Of a stretch of 64,000 nt of DNA, positions 19,142 through 28,834 are shown piece by piece. Position 1 is the first letter of the stretch; every line of letters begins with the position of its first letter. The DNA is from Mesonia oceanica (GTDB lineage Bacteria; Bacteroidota; Bacteroidia; Flavobacteriales; Flavobacteriaceae), in NCBI RefSeq assembly GCF_902499555.1, contig NZ_CABVMM010000004.1:248001-312000 (forward strand), given 5' to 3'. The translations under genes were made by a program, and so were the position numbers. Below the pieces are notes generated by a model that saw only the letters and a list, made by a program, of their open reading frames with translations, was not told the origin of the DNA and made no database searches.

Positions 19142-19993
19142 ATGATGAATCGAGTTTTTTTATTATCTGTCTTATCAGTTCTTATGCTCACCTCTTGCGT
19201 TTCTAAAAAGAAATACGCAGAATTAGAAGAAAAACAAAAAGAAACTCAGGATCAGCTAAATACAGCTACCATAAAACTGAATTCTTGTTTAGAAGATAAG
19301 AAAACAAAAGTATCTTATTTAGAAGACCAAGTTGAAACTTTAAAGAAAACCAATAATGCTCTTTTAACCAATCAAGGAGATTTAGCTACCTTATCAAAAA
19401 AAGGTGCTGAAAACTTAGAAAGGTCGTTGGAAAGCATTAAAGAAAAAGACCTTCAAATTAAAACCATGCGTGACGCTATCAATAAAAAAGATTCTGTCAC
19501 CTTAGCTTTAGTTACTAGTTTAAAAGGTGCTCTAGGAAATATCAACGATGAAGATATTGAAGTTAGCGTTGAAAAAGGTGTTGTATTCGTTTCAATTTCT
19601 GATAAATTACTATTTAGAAGTGGAAGCTACCAAGTTTCTAACCGTGCAAGAGAAGTTTTAGGTAAAGTTGCTAAAGTTGTAAAAGACAAAAAAGACTTTG
19701 AATTTATGGTAGAAGGCCATACCGATACCGACCCAATTAAAACTGAATGTATTCAAGATAACTGGGATTTAAGTACCAAAAGAGCTACTGCTATTGTAAG
19801 AATTTTACAAAATGATTTTGATGTAGATCCTAAACGTATGACAGCAGCTGGTAGAGGTGAATACGTTCCCGTGGCTTCTAATGATTCTGCTGAAGGAAAA
19901 GCAGCCAACCGAAGAACAAGAATTGTAGTTCTTCCTAAACTAGATCAATTCTTCGGAATGATTGAAGATGGTATGAAAAAAGCTTCTAAATAA
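19142..19993 (+). CDS. OmpA-family peptidoglycan-binding lipoprotein
   Basis: The 283-residue lipoprotein (lipobox LMLTSCVSKK) has a coiled coil (about residues 22-125, EEKQKETQDQLNTATIKL). The C-terminal OmpA-like domain contains MVEGHTDTDPI and NRRTRIVVLP, the usual peptidoglycan contact motifs. It probably tethers the outer membrane to the wall. Confidence 0.9.
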   Translation: MMNRVFLLSVLSVLMLTSCVSKKKYAELEEKQKETQDQLNTATIKLNSCLEDKKTKVSYLEDQVETLKKTNNALLTNQGDLATLSKKGAENLERSLESIKEKDLQIKTMRDAINKKDSVTLALVTSLKGALGNINDEDIEVSVEKGVVFVSISDKLLFRSGSYQVSNRAREVLGKVAKVVKDKKDFEFMVEGHTDTDPIKTECIQDNWDLSTKRATAIVRILQNDFDVDPKRMTAAGRGEYVPVASNDSAEGKAANRRTRIVVLPKLDQFFGMIEDGMKKASK

Positions 19994-20016
19994 TTAATAT
20001 AGAACTTATAGATATC

Positions 20017-20048
20017 GAAAAAGCTACTCAAATTGAGTAGCTTTTTTT
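20017..20048. terminator. Bidirectional terminator between the OmpA lipoprotein and the UDG-like gene
   Basis: The palindrome CTACTCAAATTGAGTAG, extended by AAAAAG on one side and CTTTTTTT on the other, can terminate both converging genes. Confidence 0.8.
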
Positions 20049-20709
20049 ATGTTTTAAAGTAAGGTTCATATTGTAAAACCCGAAAATCTAGCGTATTCAT
20101 ATCAGGATTTTTCTGCTTTAGATACTTGTAATACTGCATACTTCCTACAGCTCTATTGGCCGCTCCCGATGGTGCTGTTAAAGATACCGTTGTGATTACC
20201 CTACCTTCTAAAGTAAACTGATGAATTCTTGGAACCTCATCACTTATCCTTTCTAGCTGAATTTCTTTTTTTCCACGAATATGCTTTCTAAAGAAATATT
20301 CAGGTCCATTTTTACTGTTTCCTCCTGTAAACAATAGAGTATCTACAGAAGGATTTTCTTTTAGAATATGAATCATATTGCGAAGTTTGACATCTTTCAT
20401 CCCCAAATCTGAAGCATCTATTTTCTCACGCATCGCATACTCTACCATATCACAAATCCCAATTTGATGATGCTTCAAAAAATCTTTTCGTTGTTGAATG
20501 GCTTCTTCTGTCGTTTTAAATTTTAGATTCAAGTTAAAAATTCTATTAAGAATAACCCACAATTGTCCATCACGACTTCCGTAGCAAAAATCTACATCAC
20601 CCTCTTTAAATTCTCGCATCGTAAAACGTGGTGGAGGCAATGTACCAACGATTAGCTTTTTAGTTCCTTCAGGAATATAAGGGGAATAGGGATGAAAATG
20701 TTTAAACAA
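20047..20709 (-). CDS. Uracil-DNA glycosylase-superfamily protein
   Basis: The 220-residue product has a UDG-like first motif (LIVGTLPPPRFT followed by FCYGSRDGQLWVIL). The later motif LTAPSGAANRAVG stands where family members have SPS..N/R. The layout resembles deoxyinosine/mismatch-specific glycosylases of the superfamily, but the catalytic water-activating residue is not clear. It probably works in base-excision repair. It converges on the OmpA gene and ends in a shared terminator. Confidence 0.6.
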   Translation of the reverse strand: MFKHFHPYSPYIPEGTKKLIVGTLPPPRFTMREFKEGDVDFCYGSRDGQLWVILNRIFNLNLKFKTTEEAIQQRKDFLKHHQIGICDMVEYAMREKIDASDLGMKDVKLRNMIHILKENPSVDTLLFTGGNSKNGPEYFFRKHIRGKKEIQLERISDEVPRIHQFTLEGRVITTVSLTAPSGAANRAVGSMQYYKYLKQKNPDMNTLDFRVLQYEPYFKT

Positions 20710-20736
20710 AGTGGTTGATTTTTATTTTGAATATAA

Positions 20737-20762
20737 AAAAACCTTCCAAAACTGGAAGGTTT
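20737..20762 (-). terminator. Terminator after pyruvate carboxylase
   Basis: A 10-bp perfect stem (AAACCTTCCA / TGGAAGGTTT) is followed on the minus strand by a long U-tract (complement of AAAAAA). It lies between pyc and the UDG-like gene. Confidence 0.8.
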
Positions 20763-20798
20763 AAGTATGTAAATTTATTAGGATAGATTTTCATTAAC

Positions 20799-20854
20799 CG
20801 TCACGCTGAAACAGTTTAACTACGTTGAAGCTATCGTATCCGCACGAGATGACA
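20799..20854. repeat. Intergenic GTCA...TGAC-bounded repeat remnant
   Basis: The stretch GTCACGCTGAAACAG ... GAGATGACAG has the same GTCA/TGAC ends and CTGAA core as the intergenic elements at 37.8 and 41.7 kb. It appears to be a degraded member of that family. Confidence 0.4.
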
Positions 20855-20860
20855 GATTGA

Positions 20861-23800
20861 TTACTCCAACTCAACTACTAAATCGTCACTAAACACCATA
20901 TCACCGGCTTTTAAGTGAATCTTTTTCACTTCACCTTCGCCATTAGAAGTAATCGTAGTTCCCATTTTCATAGCTTCAATAACGAATAGTGGTTGATTTT
21001 TAGAGACTTTATCACCTTCTTTCACCATAATTTCAGATAGCGAGCCTTGTAATGGCGCTGCTACTTGTTTAGGATCAGATTTATCGGCTTTTACATGTTC
21101 AACCTTCTCAACTTTAATCGATTTATCTTGAACCTGAATGTTTCGTGTTTGTCCGTTTACTTTAAAGAAAACGGTCACCATTCCGGCAGCATCCGGCTTG
21201 GTCGTTGAAATTAGCGTAATCAACAATGTTTTCCCTCGATCTAATTCTACAATAATCTCTTCTCCCGGTTTCATCCCATAGAAGAAATTTTTGGTAGGTA
21301 TATTCATTACCTTACCGTATTTAACGTAGTGATCATAAAGATCGGTGAAAACTTTTGGATATAATTTATACGAAAGAAAATCAGTCATATCCCATTCACG
21401 ATCCATTCCTTCGCTAAACTTCTCTTTAAATTCCGCAAATTCTTTTTCAAACTCTACCGGCTCTAAATGTGCATTAGGTCGGTCTGTATAGGGCTTCTCT
21501 CCTCTTAAAATGATATCCTGAACTTTTTTAGGGAAACCGCCAACCGGCTGACCTAAATCTCCTTTAAAGAAATTCTTAACCGATTCTGGAAACGATAAGG
21601 TTTCTCCTTTTTCAAAGAAATCTTCAATGGTTAAATTATTACTCACTAAATACTGAGCCATATCTCCCACCACTTTACTACTTGGTGTTACTTTAATTAC
21701 ATTACCAAACAGCTCATTGACTTTACCATACATATCGGTAATTTCATTGAAACGGTCTTTTAAACCAAGTGATTCTGCCTGTGGCACTAAATTAGAATAT
21801 TGGCCACCTGGAATTTCATGTTGATACACTTCTCCCGTTCCGGCTTTTAAACCAGACTCAAATGGGTAATAGTATTCTCGAACGCTCGTCCAATAGTTAG
21901 AATAAGCATTTAGCTTATCCATATCCATTTTGTTTTCTCGCTCGTGATTCTTCATAGCCTCTACCATAGAATTGAAGTTGGGCTGAGAAGTTAACCCAGA
22001 CATTCCTGCCAAGGCTACATCAATCACATCAACTCCGGCTTCTATAGCTTTGATATAAGTAGCAGACTGAATGGAAGAAGTATCGTGCGTATGTAAATGG
22101 ATAGGAAGTGAAACTTCACTTTTTAAGGCTGAAATTAATTCTGAAGCAGCATAAGGTTTTAATAAACCAGCCATATCTTTAATGGCTAAAATGTGTGCTC
22201 CTGCATTTTCTAAATCTTTCGCTAACTGTACATAATAGTCCAGATTATATTTATTGTCTTTAGGTTGAAGGATATCTCCAGTGTAACACATGGAAGCTTC
22301 CGCAATACCTTGTGTATTTTTACGGACGTGTTCGATACTTGGTGCTAAGGATTGCATCCAGTTTTGAGAATCGAAAATTCTAAAAATATCAACTCCATTT
22401 TCCCAAGCTTCAGCTACAAATTTTTCAATTAAATTATCGGGATAAGCCGTATATCCCACCCCATTTGAACCACGGAGCAACATTTGAAATAAAATATTTG
22501 GTATGGCTTTTCTTAGTAATTTTAAGCGTTCCCAAGGATTTTCTTTTAAGAAACGCATACACACATCGAAAGTTGCACCACCCCAAACTTCCATACTAAA
22601 TACTTCCGGATGATTTTTCGCAAAACCTTCAGCAACTTTCATCATATCAAAAGTTCGCATTCGGGTTGCCAACAAACTTTGGTGTGCGTCACGCAAGGTT
22701 GTATCGGTAAAGTGAATTTTCTTTTCAGCCTTTAGCCACTTAGCAAATTCTTCCGGACCTTTTTCGGTTAACAGGTCTTTAGTTCCCTTTGGATATCCAT
22801 CTTTATGTTCGAATTTTGGAATTTTTGGGGTGACCAATTTTTTATTAGGATCGGTAAACTTCACATCTTCATTTCCGTTGACGATCACATTCCCCAAGAA
22901 ATTTACCATTTTGGTAGCACGGTTTCTTGGCTCTTTTATTTCAAAAAGTTTCGGTGTATTTTTAATGTAATTAACAGTTACCTTTCCGCTTCTAAAGGTT
23001 TCGTCTTTTAGAATATTATCTAAAAATGCCATATTGGTTTTTACACCACGCACTCTAAATTCTGCTAAAGCACGACGCATTTTTCGGCAAGCTCCGTCTA
23101 AAGTTCTGCTGTTTGCTGTAACTTTCACTAACATCGAATCGAAGAACGGTGAAATACTCACCCCTTGATACACACTACCAGCATCTAAGCGAATCCCAAA
23201 ACCGGAAGCACTTCTATAAGTCGTGATGGTTCCGTAATCGGGTTTAAAATCATTTTGTGGGTCTTCTGTAGTGATTCGGCATTGTACCGCATAACCTTGC
23301 GTAGAAAGCTTCTCTTGACTTTCAATTTTAATTTGTTCATCGGAAAGCTTGTAACCTCCGGCAATAAAGATTTGAGACTTCACTACATCTATACCGGTGA
23401 CAACTTCAGTAACTGTATGTTCTACCTGTACACGAGGATTTACTTCAATAAAGTAAATACTTCCGTCATCATCTACTAAAAATTCTACTGTACCCGCATT
23501 ATTATAATCAACTGCTTTACAAATAGACAAAGCGTATTCATACAATTTATTTTTGGTCTCTTCTTTTAAATGATAAGAAGGAGCCACTTCAATCACTTTT
23601 TGATAACGACGTTGAACGGAACAATCCCTTTCAAAAAGATGTACCATATTTCCATGGTTATCAGCGATGATTTGAATTTCTATATGTTTTGGGTTCTCTA
23701 CGAACTTTTCAATAAAAACCGTATCATCACCAAAAGCATTTCCTGCTTCACGCTTAGACTCAGGGAAAGCTTTTCGTAATTCATCTTCCGTTCTAATTAC

Positions 23801-24313
23801 GCGCATTCCGCGACCTCCTCCACCGGAAGCAGCTTTTAACATCACCGGATAACCAATTTCTTTAGCTTCCTCTAGCGCAATATCAACATGGGTAAGTTCC
23901 TTTTTATTGCTTTGAATGATAGGAACATTATTTTTTACAGCAACTTCTTTAGCGGTGACTTTGTCTCCTAAAGATTTTAAAACCGAAACTTTAGGACCTA
24001 TAAAAATAATCCCATTATATTCACAAGCTTGCGCAAATTTTGAATTCTCAGAAAGAAAACCATACCCGGGGTGGATGGCATCGATATCATTTTCTTTAGC
24101 AATCTCGATAATTTTATCAATATCCAAGTAAGGCTTTAAAGGTTCGCTATCATCACCAATTTGATAAGCTTCATCGGCTTTGTAACGATGTAACGAATAA
24201 CGGTCTTCAAAAGTATAAATACCTACGGTACGAATACCTATTTCTGTACATGCACGAAAGATTCTAATAGCTATTTCACCACGATTGGCAACGAGAACTT
24301 TATTTATTTTCAT
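20861..24313 (-). CDS. pyc: Pyruvate carboxylase
   Basis: The 1150-residue single-chain enzyme is full length for the family. It has an N-terminal biotin carboxylase domain (ATP-grasp, KAASGGGGRGMR near residue 160 and EVNPRVQVEHTVTE), then a carboxyltransferase barrel (TTLRDAHQSLLATRMR near residue 540). The C-terminal biotinyl domain carries EAMKMG, with the biotin-carrying Lys1116. It makes oxaloacetate from pyruvate to feed the TCA cycle and gluconeogenesis. It is monocistronic, with its own terminator at 20737. Confidence 0.95.
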   Translation of the reverse strand: MKINKVLVANRGEIAIRIFRACTEIGIRTVGIYTFEDRYSLHRYKADEAYQIGDDSEPLKPYLDIDKIIEIAKENDIDAIHPGYGFLSENSKFAQACEYNGIIFIGPKVSVLKSLGDKVTAKEVAVKNNVPIIQSNKKELTHVDIALEEAKEIGYPVMLKAASGGGGRGMRVIRTEDELRKAFPESKREAGNAFGDDTVFIEKFVENPKHIEIQIIADNHGNMVHLFERDCSVQRRYQKVIEVAPSYHLKEETKNKLYEYALSICKAVDYNNAGTVEFLVDDDGSIYFIEVNPRVQVEHTVTEVVTGIDVVKSQIFIAGGYKLSDEQIKIESQEKLSTQGYAVQCRITTEDPQNDFKPDYGTITTYRSASGFGIRLDAGSVYQGVSISPFFDSMLVKVTANSRTLDGACRKMRRALAEFRVRGVKTNMAFLDNILKDETFRSGKVTVNYIKNTPKLFEIKEPRNRATKMVNFLGNVIVNGNEDVKFTDPNKKLVTPKIPKFEHKDGYPKGTKDLLTEKGPEEFAKWLKAEKKIHFTDTTLRDAHQSLLATRMRTFDMMKVAEGFAKNHPEVFSMEVWGGATFDVCMRFLKENPWERLKLLRKAIPNILFQMLLRGSNGVGYTAYPDNLIEKFVAEAWENGVDIFRIFDSQNWMQSLAPSIEHVRKNTQGIAEASMCYTGDILQPKDNKYNLDYYVQLAKDLENAGAHILAIKDMAGLLKPYAASELISALKSEVSLPIHLHTHDTSSIQSATYIKAIEAGVDVIDVALAGMSGLTSQPNFNSMVEAMKNHERENKMDMDKLNAYSNYWTSVREYYYPFESGLKAGTGEVYQHEIPGGQYSNLVPQAESLGLKDRFNEITDMYGKVNELFGNVIKVTPSSKVVGDMAQYLVSNNLTIEDFFEKGETLSFPESVKNFFKGDLGQPVGGFPKKVQDIILRGEKPYTDRPNAHLEPVEFEKEFAEFKEKFSEGMDREWDMTDFLSYKLYPKVFTDLYDHYVKYGKVMNIPTKNFFYGMKPGEEIIVELDRGKTLLITLISTTKPDAAGMVTVFFKVNGQTRNIQVQDKSIKVEKVEHVKADKSDPKQVAAPLQGSLSEIMVKEGDKVSKNQPLFVIEAMKMGTTITSNGEGEVKKIHLKAGDMVFSDDLVVELE

Positions 24314-24486
24314 TTGAAAAGATTGGTTTATTATAATTGATAAATAACCTGAACTTATATATAAGATCCAGACTGGGTAATATCGCTAAATTTTAGGAGT
24401 TTTAAAACCTTTTGTAGAAGATTAGGACTTTTATAACATTTGAAAATCAATAATTATTTCATCACTTCACGCTAGCCCTGAATCCA

Positions 24487-25287
24487 TTAGAAACGATTAT
24501 CACCATCTAATAAATTACCTAAACCTCCTAAAATACTTCCTTCGCCTTTTTGTTTACCGCCACCTTGTGGAGCTGCAGCAAAAACCCGGCTGGCCAATCT
24601 ACTGAAGGGTAGCGATTGAATATATACTTTCCCAGGTCCGGTGAGCGTGGCAAAGTAAAGTCCTTCCCCGCCAAATAACGTATTTCTTATTCCACCTACA
24701 AACTCTATATTATAATCTATTGAATTTTCAAAACCAATAATACAACCGGTATCTACTTTTAAGCGTTCTCCGGGAGCTAATTCTTTTACTGCAGTTGTTC
24801 CTCCAGCGTGCACGAAAGCCATTCCATCTCCTTCTAATTTTTGCATAATAAAGCCTTCTCCCCCGAAAAAGCCGCGACCTAAGCGCTTGGAAAATTCAAT
24901 CCCAATAGAAACGCCTTTGGCAGCACATAAAAAGGCATCTTTTTGACAAATAAACTTTCCTTGGAAACGGGTCAGATCTATCGGAATAATTTTGCCAGGA
25001 TAAGGCGAAGCGAAACTTACCCGTTTTTTCCCAGGGACGGTATTATAAAAAGCGGTCATAAATAAACTTTCTCCGGTAATAAGACGTTTTCCGGCTCCAA
25101 ATATTTTCCCCATAAAGGTATTGTCATTAGAAGACCCATCTCCAAAGATGGTGTCCATTTTAATGCCGTCTTCCATCATCATTAAAGCACCGGCTTCAGC
25201 AACAACGCCTTCATCAGGGTCTAATTCTACTTCTACATATTGCATTTCTTCACCAAAAATCTCGTAATCTATTTCGTGTGCATTCAT
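24487..25287 (-). CDS. TIGR00266/AIM24 family protein
   Basis: The 266-residue product has the family's beta-helical repeat style, with motifs EAGALMMMEDGI, GAGKRLITGESLFMT and GGEGLYFATLTGPG. The length and the Gly-rich C-terminal tail are typical. The function is unknown in bacteria. It lies 35 bp downstream of deoC and is probably in the same transcript (trxA-deoC-this gene). Confidence 0.88.
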   Translation of the reverse strand: MNAHEIDYEIFGEEMQYVEVELDPDEGVVAEAGALMMMEDGIKMDTIFGDGSSNDNTFMGKIFGAGKRLITGESLFMTAFYNTVPGKKRVSFASPYPGKIIPIDLTRFQGKFICQKDAFLCAAKGVSIGIEFSKRLGRGFFGGEGFIMQKLEGDGMAFVHAGGTTAVKELAPGERLKVDTGCIIGFENSIDYNIEFVGGIRNTLFGGEGLYFATLTGPGKVYIQSLPFSRLASRVFAAAPQGGGKQKGEGSILGGLGNLLDGDNRF

Positions 25288-25322
25288 AATTTTAGTTAAG
25301 TTAATTTTTATTTAAGTTGAAT

Positions 25323-25967
25323 TTATTTAATTTTTACAATACTTATCCCTGAAGAAGTTCCTATTCTACTTACTCCAAGTTCAATATAATTTTTAGCGGT
25401 TTCTTGATCCCTAATTCCCCCGGATGCTTTTATTTTCATTCGATCGCTAATTGCACTGTTCATTAATTTCACATCTTCTATTTTGGCTCCCCCGCTAGCA
25501 AACCCTGTGGAAGTCTTTACAAAATCGGCTCCGGCTTTTTCAGCTAACTCACAAGCGATTATTTTTTCTTCATTTTTTAATTCGCTCGCTTCGATAATTA
25601 CTTTTAAAATTTTATCGCCAAGAATTTCTTTAATTTTTCTAATTTCATTTTCTATATAAGTATATTCCTTAGCTTTTAGTTTCCCTAAATTAATTACCAT
25701 ATCAATTTCATCGGCACCATCATTCACCGCATTTTCTGCTTCAGAAGTTTTAGATTCAGTACTCATTGCCCCTAATGGAAACCCGACAACCGAAGCTATT
25801 TTAACGTTAGAATTTTTCAATAAAGAGTTTGCCAGTTTCACATAGCAACCATTCACACAAACTGCATAAAAATTATATTCTATGGCTTCTTCACATAACC
25901 TTTCAATATCTACAGGCTCAGCTGTCGACTTTAATAAAGTATGATCTATGTATTTATTTAATTCCAT
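25323..25967 (-). CDS. deoC: Deoxyribose-phosphate aldolase
   Basis: The 214-residue aldolase shows the Schiff-base segment FVKTSTGFASGGA (Lys) and the second lysine motif MKIKASGGIRD. It also has the substrate Asp in DEIDMVIN. It cleaves 2-deoxyribose-5-phosphate to acetaldehyde and glyceraldehyde-3-phosphate. Its ATG overlaps the thioredoxin stop by one base, so the two are translationally coupled. Confidence 0.92.
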   Translation of the reverse strand: MELNKYIDHTLLKSTAEPVDIERLCEEAIEYNFYAVCVNGCYVKLANSLLKNSNVKIASVVGFPLGAMSTESKTSEAENAVNDGADEIDMVINLGKLKAKEYTYIENEIRKIKEILGDKILKVIIEASELKNEEKIIACELAEKAGADFVKTSTGFASGGAKIEDVKLMNSAISDRMKIKASGGIRDQETAKNYIELGVSRIGTSSGISIVKIK

Positions 25968-26266
25968 TATTTATAATTGCTGATTACCGAAACTAACTCT
26001 TGTTTTTGCAAAACCCCTGATTGTCGCCAAACTTGATTCCCTTCTTTAAATAAAATCATGGTAGGCACTCCCCTCACCTGAAATTTAGCTGCTAAAGACT
26101 GATTTTTATCAACATCTATTTTTACAATTTTCAAATCATCTCCTAATTCGGCTTTTACTTCTTGTAAAATTGGAGCTAGCATTTTGCAAGGTCCGCACCA
26201 ATCTGCATAAAAATCTACTAAAACCGGTACTTTTTGATGAATGATATCTTGAAAGCTATTCTTCAT
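25967..26266 (-). CDS. trxA: Thioredoxin
   Basis: The 99-residue classic thioredoxin has active site DWCGPCKM (Cys24, Cys27) and cis-Pro in VRGVPTMILF. There is no signal peptide, so it is cytoplasmic. It is the first gene of the transcript with deoC. Confidence 0.9.
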   Translation of the reverse strand: MKNSFQDIIHQKVPVLVDFYADWCGPCKMLAPILQEVKAELGDDLKIVKIDVDKNQSLAAKFQVRGVPTMILFKEGNQVWRQSGVLQKQELVSVISNYK

Positions 26267-26397
26267 TTTATTGGATTAAAAGTTTCCTATAAAAATAATA
26301 TTTTAGATTTATCTTCTTCTTAAGGTTTCAACAAAATATGGTTTAATTCCTAAAAATATCCCTTTATATCTATCCTAAAAACATCTATTTTTGAAGT

Positions 26398-27630
26398 ATG
26401 AAAAAATTTGAGGAAATCAACAAAAGCAGTTTCGGTATTTTATTCGAATCTGTTTCAGAAGGGATCATAGTTGTTAATAAAAGTCAAGTGGTTGTAGCCA
26501 TAAATGCTTCTGCCAATAAGATGTTTGGGTATGAAGAAGGTGAGCTAAAAGGAAAACCATTAGATTTATTAATTCCTCAAAAATATCGTCATAATCACGA
26601 TAAAAACGTAGATCGTTTCATGGAAAGTTCAGAAAACCGACAAATGGGACACGGTCGTGATTTATATGGTTTACGAAAAGATGGTAGTCAATTTCCGGTA
26701 GAAGCCGGTTTAAATCCTTTTACCCTTGATGGGCATCATTATGTGATGGCTATGGTCATAGATATTAGCATTCGTAAAACCCAAGAAAAACAAATTCTTG
26801 ACCTGAATACAAAGCTTGAACAAAAAATTGAACGAAGGACCGAGGAACTTAAAAATACGGTCATAGAACTGGAAGATGAAATTATTAAACGCAAAGAAGC
26901 CGAAAATAAAATAAAAGAATCTCTTAGGAAAGAACGTGAACTCAACGACCTCAAGACCAAGTTTCTTTCTTTGGTTTCGCACGAGTTTAAAACCCCGCTA
27001 AGTGGGATCCTTACTTCAACCACACTTATTGGTAAATATACACAAACCGAACAACAGGAAAAGCGGGAAAAACACTTAAAAACCATTAAAAACAAAGTAA
27101 AATACCTCAATAATATTTTAGATGATTTTCTTTCGGTAGAACGCTTAGAAACCGGAAAAGTAAATTACAAATTCAGTTCTTTCCCCTTAAGTAAAGTTAC
27201 CAACGAGGTGATTTACGATGCAAATATGCTCTTAAAAGACGGACAAAAAATTAGTTATCCTAAAAACATCGATGAGATTATTTTAGATTTCGACGAGAAA
27301 ATACTTGAGCTTATTCTCACTAACCTCATCAATAACGCTATTAAGTATTCTCCAGAAAACACCACTATTTCCATTGAAGCCTTTACTCAAGAAAATATGC
27401 TTAGCATAATCGTAAAAGATCAAGGAATTGGGATTCCTGAAAAAGAGCAAAAATATATTTTTAAAAGATACTTTAGGGCAGAAAATGCGCTATTGAACCA
27501 AGGAACCGGGATTGGACTCAATATTATACAAAGCCACTTGGAAAACCTTGGCGGAAATATTATTTTTACCAGTAAAGAAAATGAAGGAAGTACATTTACC
27601 GTAACACTTCCACTAACCTCAAATCAATAA
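26398..27630 (+). CDS. Soluble FixL-like PAS histidine kinase
   Basis: The 410-residue kinase has no membrane helix. Residues 11-126 form a PAS domain, 130-190 a coiled coil, and HisKA has LVSHEFKTP (phospho-His195). The HATPase has NLINNAIKYSP, DQGIGIPEKEQ and GTGIGLNI. Within the PAS domain, His67, Arg73 and Arg87 stand at the same spacing as the proximal His200, Arg206 and Arg220 of rhizobial FixL, so haem binding and oxygen sensing are plausible. Many non-haem PAS domains share parts of this pattern. It lies 11 bp upstream of the regulator gene at 27642 and is its likely partner. Confidence 0.82.
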   Translation: MKKFEEINKSSFGILFESVSEGIIVVNKSQVVVAINASANKMFGYEEGELKGKPLDLLIPQKYRHNHDKNVDRFMESSENRQMGHGRDLYGLRKDGSQFPVEAGLNPFTLDGHHYVMAMVIDISIRKTQEKQILDLNTKLEQKIERRTEELKNTVIELEDEIIKRKEAENKIKESLRKERELNDLKTKFLSLVSHEFKTPLSGILTSTTLIGKYTQTEQQEKREKHLKTIKNKVKYLNNILDDFLSVERLETGKVNYKFSSFPLSKVTNEVIYDANMLLKDGQKISYPKNIDEIILDFDEKILELILTNLINNAIKYSPENTTISIEAFTQENMLSIIVKDQGIGIPEKEQKYIFKRYFRAENALLNQGTGIGLNIIQSHLENLGGNIIFTSKENEGSTFTVTLPLTSNQ

Positions 27631-27641
27631 ACACCCCTACT

Positions 27642-28694
27642 ATGAAAACTATTCTTCTTATTGAAGATGATGTCGCATTACGCGAAAATACCGCTGAACT
27701 TTTAGAACTTTCTAACTACAACGTAATTACCGCCCCCAACGGAAAAATAGGAATAGAAAAAGCTTTTCAAGAAAAACCCGATATCGTGGTCTGTGATATC
27801 ATGATGCCTGAAATAGATGGCTATGGTGTCTTAGAAACTTTAGCTAAAAACCAAAAAACACAACATATCCCATTTATTTTTCTTTCGGCTAAAACTGAAC
27901 ATAAAGAAGTGAGAAGAGGAATGGATTTAGGTGCCGACGATTACCTGACCAAACCTTTTGATGAAGAAGAATTAATAAGTGCGGTAGAAAGCAGATTGGC
28001 CAAGGCCAAAATTTTAGCGCAGAATGTCACCGAACCTATTAAAGTTGAAGTTGAAAAAGAAGATGATGTTCGAAATTTAAACGAACTAAAAAACCTTTTT
28101 GACGATGAGGGGGAGATTAGTATGTATAAAAAAGGGGAAACCATTTATACAGAAGGCGATCACTCCAATTATATTTATCTAATTTTAAAAGGTGTGGTAA
28201 AAACCCACCAAATGGATGAAAATGGTAAAGAATTGATCACCGCACTTTTTAAACCCGATGATTTTTTGGGCTTCACCTCTTTTGAAGATCAAATACCTTA
28301 TCAAGAATCGGCTACCGCAGTAGAAAAAACGGAACTTGCCGGAATTTCAAAACAAGCTTTGAAGCACATCTTAGAAAGTAATAAAAAAGTGACTTTAGAC
28401 TTAATGAATGTTCTTACCGATAATTTATCGGATATTAAGCAGCAATTATTACAAATGGCTTATAGTTCTGTAAAGCGAAAAACAGCTCAAACCATCCTTC
28501 AATTTGTAAAAGTATTAGACAAAAAACCTTCAGAAAATATTAAAATTTCCCGGGGTGATTTAGCCAGTGTTGCCGGAATTGCTACTGAAAGTTTAATTAG
28601 AACACTTTCTGCTTTTAAAAAGGAAGGCCTCATTGAAATTGAAGGTAGAAATATTAAAATACTGAATGTTGAAGGGCTAGAGATGATGGAATAA
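27642..28694 (+). CDS. Response regulator fused to a CRP/FNR-type DNA-binding module
   Basis: The 350-residue product has an N-terminal receiver domain (acidic pocket IEDD, phospho-acceptor Asp52 in CDIMMPEID, TKPFD switch Lys). A linker leads to a cyclic-nucleotide-type beta-roll (about 130-235, KKGETIYTEGDHSNYIYLI) and a Crp winged helix (SRGDLASVAGIATESLIRT). The recognition helix has the E-x-x-x-R layout of FNR-like proteins. It has only one cysteine, so no Fe-S cluster as in true FNR. Input should come from the kinase upstream. The combination merges FixJ and FixK roles. It is the best candidate to bind the TGAY-N4-G(T/A)CA boxes at 30.0, 33.1, 39.4, 47.7 and 50.9 kb. Confidence 0.88.
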   Translation: MKTILLIEDDVALRENTAELLELSNYNVITAPNGKIGIEKAFQEKPDIVVCDIMMPEIDGYGVLETLAKNQKTQHIPFIFLSAKTEHKEVRRGMDLGADDYLTKPFDEEELISAVESRLAKAKILAQNVTEPIKVEVEKEDDVRNLNELKNLFDDEGEISMYKKGETIYTEGDHSNYIYLILKGVVKTHQMDENGKELITALFKPDDFLGFTSFEDQIPYQESATAVEKTELAGISKQALKHILESNKKVTLDLMNVLTDNLSDIKQQLLQMAYSSVKRKTAQTILQFVKVLDKKPSENIKISRGDLASVAGIATESLIRTLSAFKKEGLIEIEGRNIKILNVEGLEMME

Positions 28695-28834
28695 TTTTCT
28701 TTTATAAAGAAATTAGACCGCTTTGTTATTATAAAAAAAAGCAAAGACTTATATAGTCGCTCCTCCTTTAAAAGTAGAATAAGGAGTGGTGATTGTAATC
28801 GCATACACCTTAAAAATAGTTTAAACCACTTTTC

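Noticed and set aside
27642..28694. A true Fe-S FNR regulator
   Set aside because: The protein has only one cysteine (Cys51) and carries a receiver domain, so oxygen sensing by its own cluster is excluded.
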